Source of the DNA: Oreocharis arfaki
Lineage: Eukaryota > Chordata > Aves > Passeriformes > Paramythiidae
Length of the DNA: 64,000 nt
Reading direction: 5' to 3'
Assembly: GCA_013398015.1 (NCBI GenBank)
Contig: VZRR01012569.1
Span: 1 to 64,000, forward strand
Positions 47,965 through 60,800 of the stretch are shown here, piece after piece (within the stretch, counting starts at the first letter, position 1; every line of letters starts with the position of its first letter). A model generated the notes under the pieces. It ran no database searches. It was not told the DNA's origin and saw only the letters and a list, made by a program, of their open reading frames with translations. Both the position numbers and the translations under genes were made by a program.

Positions 47965-50900
47965 TGTTATGTTTTTGCACTCTGTTTCACTGAGCAAACA
48001 ATATGAATTCTCTTTCAAAAGCTGCTGTATTTTCCACACAAAAGAGGTGGGTTATTCCTACATTCCCTTCTCAGTGACTGGGTGGCAGGAATTACTCACA
48101 GGGCTGCCCACCTGCAGCAGGCTCACTCCTACATTACTCCTTCTACCCCAGCAGGCAGGGCTGAGTTCCCATTTAAGCAGGTTGAGTACCTGAAGCCAGA
48201 TTCCAGGATCTCTGTGAGGATGCAGACTGCTGCAGACAGGAGCTGCCAGCATAAACACAACATGTAAGCTAACAGGGCTTACTCCAGGGTAAGCTGGGAG
48301 CACAGCAAAGCTTCGGGATCTTTTTGTACTTGGAGACAAGAGGCTCCATGTGCGAGATAAAAGTAGGTTTTAAGTCCTCCCCCAAACAGCTCAGTGTCCT
48401 TGCCCTCAAAATCTGGTGGCAGCAGCTCCTCCCCACAGGAACACTAACAAGCTGTGGAGCCCAGCAGGCACCCGCTCCCTGGGCATCAACACAGACTGAG
48501 CAGCACAGATGCAAGGCAGACTCGGGGATCTTTTGTTTGCCTAAGGACCTTGACGGCTACAGCAAGTATTGTCTGTCAGCACAGACAGCCCTGGTTTATT
48601 TTGGTGCCTGAGAGAAGGGTTCTTTTTTCTCAGATCCCACTTTTCAGATCAAGGAGGACACACTGCAGTAGCTTTCATTTCACAGGTCAAGCTGATCCAG
48701 TCAAATACGTCACTTCTTACAATGGCAGGATAAGGAAGCATCCCAGAGAGCTTAGTGACTAAAGAAAACAACTTCTTCCACCAAACACGGTCAAGGACAC
48801 TGAAGTACAGACAACCTTCATGGCACCACACATTTGATGTTCACTCACACATACACAAACAGGCACAAGCACACAAACAGACACTTCGGCAAAGCCTCTC
48901 CGCAGGTGACACCACTATGAACGCGGTCCGTGCTCCTTGTCTCAAAGACTCACTTCCACAGGCCCTCTGCCTAAGCACACACACTCTATTCCTGTCTCAA
49001 GATGGCAGGGGGGACATAAACTTACCCCAAGAGAGTAGAGAGGACAGTTTATGTGCTATTGCCCCCTACTTAGCACAACCTTGGGGAGTATTCCCTGTTC
49101 CTGCAGCCCAACTCTGCAAAACCCAGACACCTGCCATTCCACACATCTACAGACTCCCAGATTCTTTAACTCCTCCAAGTAAAAGAGTGACCCCAAGCAC
49201 TGTGACACCCACAGCAGAACATCTGTAACACACTAAAGACAGATGGGGCCTGCACAGCTTCCCACTCGGCAGATGTACAACAGGAAGTGCTGCAAATAAA
49301 GTTCCAGACTTTCGTCTCAAACAGAAAACAAACACTGGCTCTGCCCTGCAAATGTGCATGAAATTCTTTAGTGCTATCGAAGGCATAAGTTCAAAGACAC
49401 AAACCCCCTCTCCAGCTTCGTTAATTATAAAGCTTCCAGGGCCAGGTGATGATTCCAAGGGAGGTTTGACACTGCAAAGGCAGAGAATGCCTGAAAAACC
49501 CTCCAGCCCCAGATAAAAGCACCTCAGAAGTCTGCACTTGCTGTGACATCTCCCTGCAGGATAAACATGGCTCCTTCTCCTCCCCCTCATAAAAAATGCA
49601 CACTCTTCACTGCAGCCAAGGCTCCAACACCAGGAGAACAGCTCTGGAACAGACTTCTCAGTTATCTCAGGGCATCTGCAAAGAGAAGAAGCTGGGAAAG
49701 ACAGAGCACACACACACACCAACGCATGGAAGTAACTCAGCCGTTCCTCCTGCTGCAGATGTTACTTTAGATCACATTAGTTCAAATTTTTACTTTAATC
49801 CCTGAATGAAGCTGCTTATTACAGGTATTAGAAATTGATAAAACTGTGGGATTACAGCTGCTAATTAAACAAATGGATCATCTTCAGGCTTGCTCCTCCC
49901 TTCTGCCAGCATGAACCGCCAAATATCTCTGAAGGGATATGGAAGAGAACAGCAGAAACAAAGCAAAGTGTCTCCTGAACTTCTGAAAACACCAACTGCA
50001 TGATGCAACACTCAGTAACTAACCGAACAAATCTTCAGGAAATATAATACTATTTGCAAGGTACCATTTCCAAAATGAAATTGGTGGCCTCACTGAAGGC
50101 TGTGAGGTATCCCTAAGGGTTCTGGCATATCACACACTCAGTGCATCTGTAGGTTCATCTGCAAAGAGGAAACAGTTTGGTATATTCTGCTGTTTGGATT
50201 TTACCAAAATGCCCCAAAACCAACAAGTCCTTACCTGAGATCTGGACAGACAGGGTGGATGTTCCAAAACCACTCCCTCACAGACAGCTCTGCAGAGGAT
50301 GCAAGGCCAGTGGTGACTGTTCAGAACACGACCTCAGTCCAGCCCCGGCTGGGGGCAGTTCAGCACCTCATTACAAAGGCTGCACAACGAGAATCCAGAA
50401 TGGATTTGAAGGTTTTATCCTCATGCAAAGAACTCCACAAGAAAGCCAAAACACAAGGGCTCTTGGATTGGAACGTTTCTAAACCATGGGATGCAGAGGT
50501 GCATGCCCAAATGCAGCCCCAGTCTGCAGCCAGGCATCCCCTGGCTGAACTCACCTGCCTGACACAATGGCTGGGCTCTGGGTACACCTGGTGCTTTTGA
50601 AACCCTGTTCCTTGACAGCATTAAGCTGCTCTAACACAAGGGGAAGCTGATGGAAAGGAACAGGAAACTTATGGACATGGAATGTCCTCATACCAAGGTT
50701 TGCCTGTACAAAGGCCATGAAGACTCAGCCACAGGAGAACTGCAGAGACCCCAAAAGAAAACAAGTCCATAGGAAATAAGTCCTGTTCACTCATTAACAA
50801 CCTACTTCCCTTGAGGAAAGACTGAATATTTTCCCCAAAAGAGCTCACAGATGTATTTTGATGCAGCAGTTCCACTGGACTGCCCAGATTCAAACCAGGC

Positions 50901-51350
50901 TGGCACCAGCTCACATGGCAGCTGCAATGATGTGTGGATGAACCTCACCTGTTTGTGGGTTCTCCTCCCATCCAGTGTCATTTCCCATTCCCATTTCTCT
51001 TTTCCAAGAGCCGTGACCACAAACAGAATTCAGCCACTCATTCCTCAGCTATTCTGCAGTATTCCAAGCACCTCATACAGCAAAATAAAGACAGCAGATA
51101 CTACACAAACTGTAAAGGGCAGAAGCTGCAAGAACCAGGAAATATCAAGAAATTCCACTGAGGGCAAATTAACTGGAAAAAATGCAGATGGCCTAAAGGA
51201 AAGAGGAATTATATTACTTGTTCCTTGAAGAACAATAGCTATGCTGTGATGGAAAAGGTGTTGATTCAAGCTCCTGACGAGTAGGAAAGATAAGCCACAA
51301 GAGTCACATTGTGTATTTGTATGAACAAGAAAAGAGGTGTTTGCCATTCT
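47965..51350. other. Intergenic spacer between convergent KY and CEP63
   Basis: About 3.4 kb between the probable 3' ends. The frames here lack splice context and codon character. A CA/ACAC-rich patch occurs at about 48843-48885 and an (AC)n run near 49708. I see no gene, RNA gene or CR1 fragment here. Confidence 0.5.
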
Positions 51351-51352
51351 GA

Positions 51353-51358
51353 TTTATT
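51353..51358 (-). terminator. Poly(A) signal AATAAA for CEP63
   Basis: TTTATT on the + strand, so AATAAA on the minus strand, 342 nt after the CEP63 stop. First canonical signal downstream. Confidence 0.6.
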
Positions 51359-51699
51359 TCAATGCTTTTACACGTATAAAATAACCTTAAAATACTTCAC
51401 ATAAAAACTAGCAAATGGTTTGCATTTAAAAAACACCATAATCTTTGTGAGTGAGCACATAGCTCTGATGCAGGTCTCTGACCTACAGCAAGCTGCCTAA
51501 AATGTTTGTGGTGTAACACCCCTCATCAGAGCAAGCACGTAGAGAGGAGTTCCATCTCCTCAACTCCATCCTGCTGATTCAGCTCCAGGTGGGACACATG
51601 GCCTCTCACTCAAGCTCCAATACCAAGTGGATACAGGCACCTCCCCAGTCACAGTCTGGAACTACGTAAGGAAACCAGCATTCCACTCCACAAGAAACA

Positions 51700-51842
51700 T
51701 CATTCCTGGTGTTCAAATCGTCTCACTATTTTTGCACTCTCTTTTTTCAGTTCCTCAATGTGAGCATTTAGGCACTCCAGGATGTGCTGGGATCTCACTT
51801 CTTCATCTTCCAGGTATCGTGCAGCTATGGATCCAACAGAAG
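51700..51842 (-). CDS. CEP63: CEP63 last coding exon with stop
   Basis: Acceptor CTTGCCTACAG|C; encodes SVGSIAARYLEDEEVRSQHI, then LECLNAHIEELKKESAKIVR and RFEHQE before TGA at 51702-51700. Clear match to the conserved C-terminal helix of CEP63 (human ends HILERLDAHIEELKRESEKT and on), the region implicated in CEP152 binding. Confidence 0.95.
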
Positions 51843-54800
51843 CTGTAGGCAAGGGGCACTAAAGGGAAACAAAGGGATTATCAGGTATTCCTTCATTCCG
51901 AGTTTTGGCCAGAAACACCACTGATCTGCAAACCACACAACTGAACATGCTCCTAGAGGGCTCATTTCCATCTTAGTGAGCAGACTAAGCACTCAGGTCT
52001 CACACTTGTATCACAGGTCACATCCCTCCCAACAGCCTCCAGCCAGCAATGATTGCTGCACCAAGCCAACACTGTCAAAAAATCACAACTAAAAAATCAG
52101 GGCTAGAGAAGGTCACTACGGAATACCAAGGGGTTTGTCCTGGCTGTTAGTGCAACTCAAGGTCTACATCCTGCTCCTTGTCTCCACAAAAATCTCAGCA
52201 AGTGGGAGCACCTCAGAGTTTGGGTCCAGGGAAGGGAAAGCACTGCCAGACAGGTAATTATTTTACCAGATATTCCACACTGGGAATATCTCTGCTTTCT
52301 TCCATATACCTCCTCTTCTTCCCCAGAGTAATGGGCTCCTGGTACAACCCCACAGGCAAGTACAGGTCAAATCTCATTGCAGCTCATGCAACGGCACTTC
52401 AGTCCAGCCAGCAATGGTCAACAAACTACTCCAGATTCTTTCCTTTACAGTCAAGAACTATTCCTGCTCCTCACATCACTTCCCCACAAGTTATTAACTT
52501 ACAAAAACAACACTGTAAACCAGGCTTAATGTACAAGTTGATGAAGAGAAGCCTCGTGCACAGGGGCTGGCACATGAACTATTAAGGTTACTAAGGGGCT
52601 GCTTTCCATTACAGACAAGTTGTCCCAGTGTCTTGGCAAGAGAAAATAACTGGTTATTTCCAAATCTTGGAGTCTCGTGGTTTTCAGGTCTTATCAACAG
52701 CCAGGAACAAAGGGAAACAGAAAAGGCTACAGACAACAAGCAAATCTCTCTCACTTCACTACTGCCTACAGAAGAGAGTTCTCCTCTCTTGGTGCTAAAG
52801 GAATTGATTTAAAGACACTGGAGCCTGACCATGAGCAGGGAGTTCCAGTCAACACCAGGAGAAATACCTGCATTTCCTTAGAAACTTTATTTCTACCTTT
52901 CAGCATAAAAAGCAGCCCATTTTCTTCTATTAAACATCATAAACAGACCCTGAAGTGGAACTGTTCACACTTTAGGTCCAATCCTGCAACCTGAAGAGTT
53001 TCCATTTAGAATACTGCAGTTCCCTAAGTTCCCAACACTGTCTTCTGGGTATGTGCACAAGCTCCTTTAGTCTTGAAACAATCAAGACCTATTCTTGGTA
53101 GTAAACTTCATCAAGATCTACAGACCTGACAAGCCTCCACTTATGTGTGCATCAGCCTTAGAGCCTCTTCTCTGGACTCCCACAAAAAGATAGCCAACAG
53201 TTTAATAGTTGTCACTGCTACCAACACACAAACAGAGGAGAAACTGCTCTGAACACTGCTGGGGCAACATGTCTGGAGCAAGGACCAGTGCTCAGCATTT
53301 TCCCCTCCCTAAACATGACAGGAAAAAGTGATTCAGTGCAAATTTTCTGTATCGTGGTCAAGCGCTTCAGCAACTGAGCTGAGGTAGGATAGAGAAAGTG
53401 CCAACACTGCTCCCTATGAAAAAAGTATGATCAGCAACTGGGAAAAAGAGCAGGCTCCCCTTGTGCAGTGAAGCAGGGATTTCAGGCTTTGTCATCAGCA
53501 AGCATAAGCAGCTTTAAGTTCAGTGTGCTGACTGATGCAGCCCCATCGAAAGGGGTAAAACTCACCTTGTGCTTTACAGATGTGCAGCAACCAGCCACCC
53601 AGAGACTGTGTGAAATACTGACATACTCAGCATGCCACATCCACTCTGAGCCTCTACTACAGACCCAAGCCAAAAGCGGAAGCAGAAATCTGAGGGGACA
53701 CGAGCAGGTCCTGGTACACACTGAGGTACAGCACCAGCATGGAGAGAACCATGACCTCCTGGAATTAGCTTAACAAGCACACAGACACAAAGCTTTTCTC
53801 CAAGGAGTTCTGAAGAGCCACCACATGGAGCCCCTTGGCCAAGTCTAAACCATCCAGCAGTGGCTTTCTCTCCCTGTTTAACATTTGATTTACTTACAGG
53901 ATCACACACAACATGCAGTTAGGTCATGCATTCAAAAGCCTGTCTCCTTTTGCCAGATGAGAACCCAGCTCTATTTTCAGCTGCTGAGCAGCAGTACAAC
54001 TGCTTACCAAAAACACAGATTCTCTGTGATGATTTGAGGCAGGCTGCTTAGATGCTTCATCTGCAAAATCTTTGTTTCCATCCACCACATGGAGCACAGA
54101 CTCCGCTCCCAGCCAGGCACGTGACTCCTTGCAGTTCTTGCTGCTGCTCTGGGAGGGTGCCTCCCCCCTCTCGGGGGTCACAGTTCCTGTTTCAGCAGCC
54201 CCACACCTCTGGGACTCCCTGTGATGGTGCTGAGCAGTCCTGTCAGGCTGGAGATGTGTCCTCCCCGCGTGTTCATCCTGCTCGTGCTGTGCTTCCCGAG
54301 CTGTCCTGGAAGGCAGGTTTGAGCACGGAACTGAGTTTGTCTCTTAGCAGCTGAACTCCAGCAAAAACTCACACAGAGGCAACAATTAACACAGATGTAA
54401 CTAACAGCCCTGGCAACCCAAACTTGTTTCCACAGCACTTCCAGACGCACACCCAGTCCCTGCAGAGAATTCTCTCTCTTCCGCTACTGTAGATACCAAA
54501 ACCACAGCCTGCACATCCCAGCACAGCACAGCAAGGAGCGCAGCCACCTGGGCCACATCCAATCCTGTCACCAAAAACAGCACAGACTGCTGCTCCAGAG
54601 AGAGGCAAAGGCAGACAAAAGACAAACACTGCTGGCTTTGCAGAACACAAACCAGCTGGGACTCAAAGTCCTGCACTGCTTAAGGCATAAAGGCAGATTC
54701 CCAAACAGTCCTTGTGTTCTCCCAGACAACGATGCACTGGAGAGAGACACGGCATGCCATTAAACCCCACACATCCCCACACCTTCTCTCCTTCACCCTG

Positions 54801-57800
54801 AGGAAGCAGCATCCCCAGGGTCACTCACCTGTGCTGTACATCCCTGGGCTCTTTGCCCTGCCCCTGCTGAGCGGTGCCCTCGGGTTCACCCGGGCGCAGC
54901 TGTGCAGTGACCCCCAGTTTCGCCCTGGTCTCTGCGAGGTCCTTCCGCAGCTGCTGGTTCTCAGATATTAATTTCTGGAGCTCCCCAGTGTAGTCCTCCT
55001 TGAGTGCTCTCAGGGTGCTATCGTCCCCCTAACGGACAAAGAAGGGCAGAAGTCAGAAGTTCCAGTTTGCAAGACGCCACAAGAGCAAAGGCCAGCAAGA
55101 GATTCCTTAAGGCACATCCCCTAAGCTCATCTCGACTGGCAAAACCTTCAAGACCTTCCTAGGAGCAAATTAACTATCTATATGCTGTATGGGACCTGCA
55201 TCCAGACCCAATATGCTGATCTGCCTGGATCTCTCACCACTGGATTCCTTTTAAAACAGGAAAACATGGACCTAGGATAGTTCAGATGTATCTGCCTCTG
55301 GCCTTTTTGAAACTCTGAACAACTTGCTTCTTCCCATCATCATCTTCTTACTAGGCCAGGTGGGTATAATTTCCACTGCCTCTACTCCTGTGACATTCCC
55401 ACTTGCTTTTTGCCAATTCTATTGAACTTAGATGCTTAATTCATTCTCATCACCTCCGTATCGAAGGTCTTTCCAAATGTGCATTAGGACTGGCAGGCCA
55501 AGACTCAGCTCCTGTGCCTTGGGGCTGTGGGGCTTTTTTTTTAAGGCAGATTTCTTGCTTTGCACACTTCTACCACGTTTTTGGGAACTCACACGGGCAA
55601 AAGCCACCAGGCACTTTTCAAGCAGAAAGTAATGGGCCTCAGGTTATTTCAGTTTCAAATCAGCCTCCCAGAAAGCTCTGGTTTTAATCCATCTCACCAG
55701 CCACAAGCTTCTGTTCAGCACTTTCCCAGGAACTTGGCACATTTGACAATCACCCCAAACTAATACTAAGAGCTGAGTATTTCCTTCTCACAGATCTAAC
55801 AGGATAAAAGCTCTGATATACTCTCAGGAGGTTGTCAGCTGTCTGCATCCAGCCCTTGCCCCCTGGGAAGCATCCATTCTGCTTAAGTCGAGACAGAACT
55901 TGCAAACCAGCCACTTCTTCCTTCACAAAATGAGCTAACTCATTATTTCTGCCAAGGCTGTACCTCTTCCAAGCAGGCTCCTCTTCTCCCCTCTGCCTCA
56001 AGAGTTTTGAAGGTTTTGCTCAGCTGTAGGAGCTCACCACAGGGCCCTTTTCAAGAACACTGCCCCAGCACATCCAGCCCATACTCCCAGTCTGCATCCC
56101 ACCCATGGAGTGCAAGGGAGAGCCCTGCTGAATGGCTCCTCACCAGGGGAGAACACGCTCTCGCCCCAAGTATTTCAAGGGCTAGAGCAGTTACAGCTCT
56201 AGGGCAGGTCAAAAGGATGCCACAGGCTGAGAATCAAAGGTTTGAGGTAAACTGGCTTAACATGGAAGTGCAATGAAATGTACTAAAAAACGTGGGCCAG
56301 AGCCCATGGAGAAGAAATGGAAATGATGGCTGCTTCTGCAGTTCTCTTCACCACTCTCTGACTGAACAAGTGCTTGATATTTCTGCACCTTATTTCCATT
56401 CAAATTGCCCCTTTTGCTTGGGTTTTAAGTCCACTGAGCTCCAACCCCCGTTTTGAGAGGCCTGGGCAAAGACTCTGACTATTCTCAGGTAGGAACACAA
56501 GGCTAGGCCCTTTGCAGCTCCTGGTCTCAATGCATACCTTCAGCTTACCACACTCTGCTTTTTCCAGAATCTCGGAGAGATGACTGTTTTCCAGCCTCAA
56601 GGTTTCCAGCTGGACCAGAAGTACCTGAGGAGACAGAGGCAAACAACAAGCTCAGAAAAAGAACACAATACACGCCCACAACACCCTCCAAGCATTTTTT
56701 CATCCTCAAATTCAAGTACTAAGCAAGGTTTGGGCAGTTAGTTGTACAAGAACCCTACAGAGAAGGCTACAAAAATAACCATGCACAGTCTTCAAAGATG
56801 TCATCCATCCTGGCCTAGTTAGTATGAGTGATCTCAAAGAATTCTGTGAGACTGTAGGCTGCTGGTTTGAAAAGAAGCAGCAAGACAGAATCAATGAATC
56901 ATTAGAAGATTCCTTCAGAAGGTCTCAGTTCTTGTACAGAGGCTAAAAAGAGAAGGAAACTACTAATGTAGCTAAAAAGCAGGATGGTGTTTCAAGCCTT
57001 CAGATCCCTTAAACAGATAGCATAAGAGTCTTGTGCCTTTTTTACCCTGTGCTCCACTGCTTTCCTCTCTGCTCTTTCAATCTCTGCTCTGAGCCGCTGC
57101 TCCAGGTCTGAGGTGGAGCCGCTCGCTGACGCAATGGTGATGTCTCGCTGGTGCAGCTCCTGTGTCAGCCTGGAGATCTCCCTTTTCATTCCTTCTAGCT
57201 CACTGCTGTGCATTTGTTCAGCCTGAGACAGCTGCTCTTTCAGCTGGAGGAAGACATGCACACACCACCCAAGAGCTTTTAAAACATGTTTAAGCAAAAA
57301 AAGCAAAAGTATCACATATGGTAATGTGAAACCTCAGTCCTAGAAAACAAAAAGCTCTATGTAACAAACCCTCTGCACATGCTGGTCCTTCCTGATTGAA
57401 AGCCAGCTCATCCCAGTCCTTTCCCACACCATACACTGCCAACTGAAAGAAGTTTCATGCCATGAAGTACTTGAGAAGACCCATAACTTATCAAACCAAC
57501 AGCCTCTTCAGCTCATCGTTCAACCTCTGTAGCCAAAACCAGAGAGCCAGAGGTTCACCATGACTGAGGAAGCACAGTAACTCTTGGAAAATACAACCCT
57601 GCAATTTGCCACTCTGCCTTCCTGACGTATTTAAAGATACCATTTAAAGATAGTAACTTTAAATAGCTCAAGCCAGATTTTTCTTCCAGGAATTAATTTG
57701 CCCTAAGTCATTTGAATCGATATTAGAGTTGAATCAACGTTAGCTTGTAGCAAATAAAGCTTCCCATGGCAAACGTCCACCAGCCAGCTATGCACAGGGT

Positions 57801-60800
57801 AAAAATACATCTCTTTGTTTTCATAACTCTGTGTGATGACCACTAGTCCCTGCATTATGAGAGAATAATCGTTCCCTATTTACTTTCCACATGACAGGCA
57901 TGATTTTATTTTTAGTCCATTCAATCTCATTTATCTCTTTTCCAGTTGGGTAAGTCCTATTCCATTCAGCTGTTCCTTGTATAAAAACCAATCCATCCTT
58001 TCAGTCATCTTTTTCCATACCTTATCTTAGTTTATTTAATGCTTTTTGAGGTGGCAGACCTGCACCACATACAGTATTCTGGTAGGCACACTGTATATTT
58101 ATTCAGTGGCACGACAGAACAACAGCAGCATAATTCCTTCCCCAGGACTCCATTCGATTAGTCAGAAATATTAACCACCCAAACACCCAGGATTTTTCTG
58201 AGAATTACAAGCATTTTAGAAAATTGAACCAGATGATCTCTGCCTACCCATGTAAATACTGTACACACGGTGATTTATCTCCATGTCACCTCAATGCCTC
58301 CCAAGTATATAAAATAGAAACAGCCTTCATAAATCTCTCCCTCCTCCCCAGCAGCCTGTGGGAGATTCCTTTACTGTGTGGCTGTTTAGATGTGTAACCA
58401 AGCACACATCTCTGGCAAGATCTGCACCTCTGAATGTTCAGAATAAAGGATGAAAGATTTCCACACAAGTGAGGTGTTTCACTCAGGTTCAATGAGGCTT
58501 CCACTCTAGCAGGCTCCAGTGAAAGCTCTCACATGAGCTGATGCAGACCATTATGAAGAGTCAAGCTAGTGGAGGGCTTGCCCCCCTTGGGTGCTCAGAG
58601 CTCTGGGGTGAGCCTCTCGTGGCAGTTGAGCTGCTCCATTCCTGCCAGCCCCTGCCCTCATGTCCAAGGCTCATCTCAAGCCTGAAACACGCTCTCTTTT
58701 TCACACAGGGACCAGGACACATTTGAAGTCCTGTCTCAAGTGTGACAAGACATATTACAGCAAACTCATTCATTCTCTGCTTCTCATCCTGTTGGGAGCC
58801 TGTATGAAACTTAAACTCAGGATTCCAGACCTTAATTTCTTCACATATTTGCCCCTCCAGCGCTAATTCAAGTATCTCCACAGTGGGGAGGCCCAGGAGA
58901 TGCTCACAAAGGCAGGCTCAGACACCTGCACACAGGTGTCCTCTCAACCCCTCCTCTGCCAGGTGTGCTCCTTACCTCCATCAGATCCCTGCCTGCACAG
59001 CAGCCCTGCCCTGGTCCCACTGCTGAGGCACGAGGCACACAGAGATCAGCTCACTCCACCAGTGCCATCCCACTCCCTGGGAACACAGCCACAGTACCTT
59101 TTTAATCTCTGCCCTTGACTCAGTCTGGTCTTCTTCCAGGGACTGCAGCTCTTTGATATTCTCACCCAGCTCCTCGCTCAGCTGCACACACCTGGCATTT
59201 GAAGACACCAGGCTTGGTGCCAAATGCAAAAGTATAGATTAGAATAAGCCAAGAAGGAGGAAATGGTCAGAAAAACTTTGATCTTCCAAGCAGTCCTTTA
59301 TGCCCATTACAACAGAAACTGAACTCAGCCTACAAGTTCCTTACCAATCCCTTGGGTTTGTTTTCCAAAATCATTTCACAAGAGATCAGGAAGGTGATCT
59401 AACAGCTGTTTCTTGCTTGTTTCTTTACAAACTAAGATTACAAAATTTCTATGTAAACACAAGTCTGAAAACCACAAACTTGGAGAGGAATCATAGAATC
59501 ATAAAATGCTTTGGGTTGGGAGGGACTCCAAAGCTCAACTCATTCTACACCCTGCCATGGGCAGGGACACCTTCAACTAGACAAGGTTGCTCCAACCCCC
59601 ATCCAGCCTGATCTTCAACACCTCTACAGATGAGGAGTCCACAATCTCTCTGGACAGATTTGTTTATAATCCTCACTTCACAGGAAGGTCTGGATTTCTT
59701 CTTACCAGCTGCCTAACAAAGACTCCTTAGCCTATTAGGAGTGAAGGTGCTCAGCCTAAGGAAGCTGGAACACTGAGAACACCCACTGTGTGCAGCGAAA
59801 GGCAGCCAACCAGTTACCAAAGCAGTCACTATTACACTGCAAAATGAATAGCACTTGATTTCTATAGCCCTTTGATATTTAAAACAAGCCTACAAAAACC
59901 ACTGGTTAACTTGATGAACACAATTAGGTGTCGTATTATTATCCAAGACTAACTGCACTTCCAGAGGCAGCAAGCAGCGGGCTACCTGTTCTCAAGACGA
60001 GTCACCTCTGACTGCAAGTGCTGTTCTTTCTTCTGAGCAACATCCAGCTGCAGCAGCACCTGCTCCAGCTCCAGCCCTGGAGAGGACAACAGCTTCCCTT
60101 GCAAGCGCTCCTCCAAGGTCCTATGCAGAAACAGCAGCTTTAATGGCAGCACAGAAACATCATATCTGAGCTCACTGGTACAGGGAACATAACCAATGTT
60201 TTCTTGGAACTCTCTCAAAAATACACAGAACCTAAAAGCAGGTGACCGCTGTGTGCAGGGCGAGCAAGCAAACACAGCAGCTGGATGACAACCCCTGCTT
60301 GAGTTCAGGCTGATTAAAAAAGGCTACATTTCATTTTGATGTTGGCCTCCCTGCCAGAGACTGGTAGGTGACCAACACTCAAACCTTCTAACACAGCCAC
60401 CAGAACCCAACAGCCTCTGCACATTGCCAAGGCAGAAAGGGAAGGCCAAGATGATTTTGTCACGGATGTAGTTCCTCACCAAGCCTCAGTGAGTGAGAAC
60501 TTTCACCTAGGTTAATAAGCACATTATCAAACCCTGAAAGGCCTCCAGCACTTGGCTGAAAATGCCTGGGGGAAACACCCTCAAAAGCCTTGCACTGCCT
60601 CCAGAAACCCAGCTGAGGAAAGTGGATTCCTTCCATGCTCTTCACTGATTATCTGCTAATTTCAAGAGCAATGCAAATTGAAAAACGCTGCAAGGCAGCA
60701 CAGCACTTGTGAGAAACTGCAGTGCACTATTCTAAATACAGCCAATACAGATCCAGCTGCACAAAAATGCTGCTACTGTCCTCGGTGAGAGAACCCGGAA

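Noticed and set aside
52503..52600. Candidate CEP63 exon with donor TTTTT|GTAAGT, reading SPCARGFSSSTC and resembling a serine-rich human segment
   Set aside because: Phase 0 exit cannot join the 52338-52267 exon, and the other frame creates TGA at that junction. The likeness is low-complexity serine composition.
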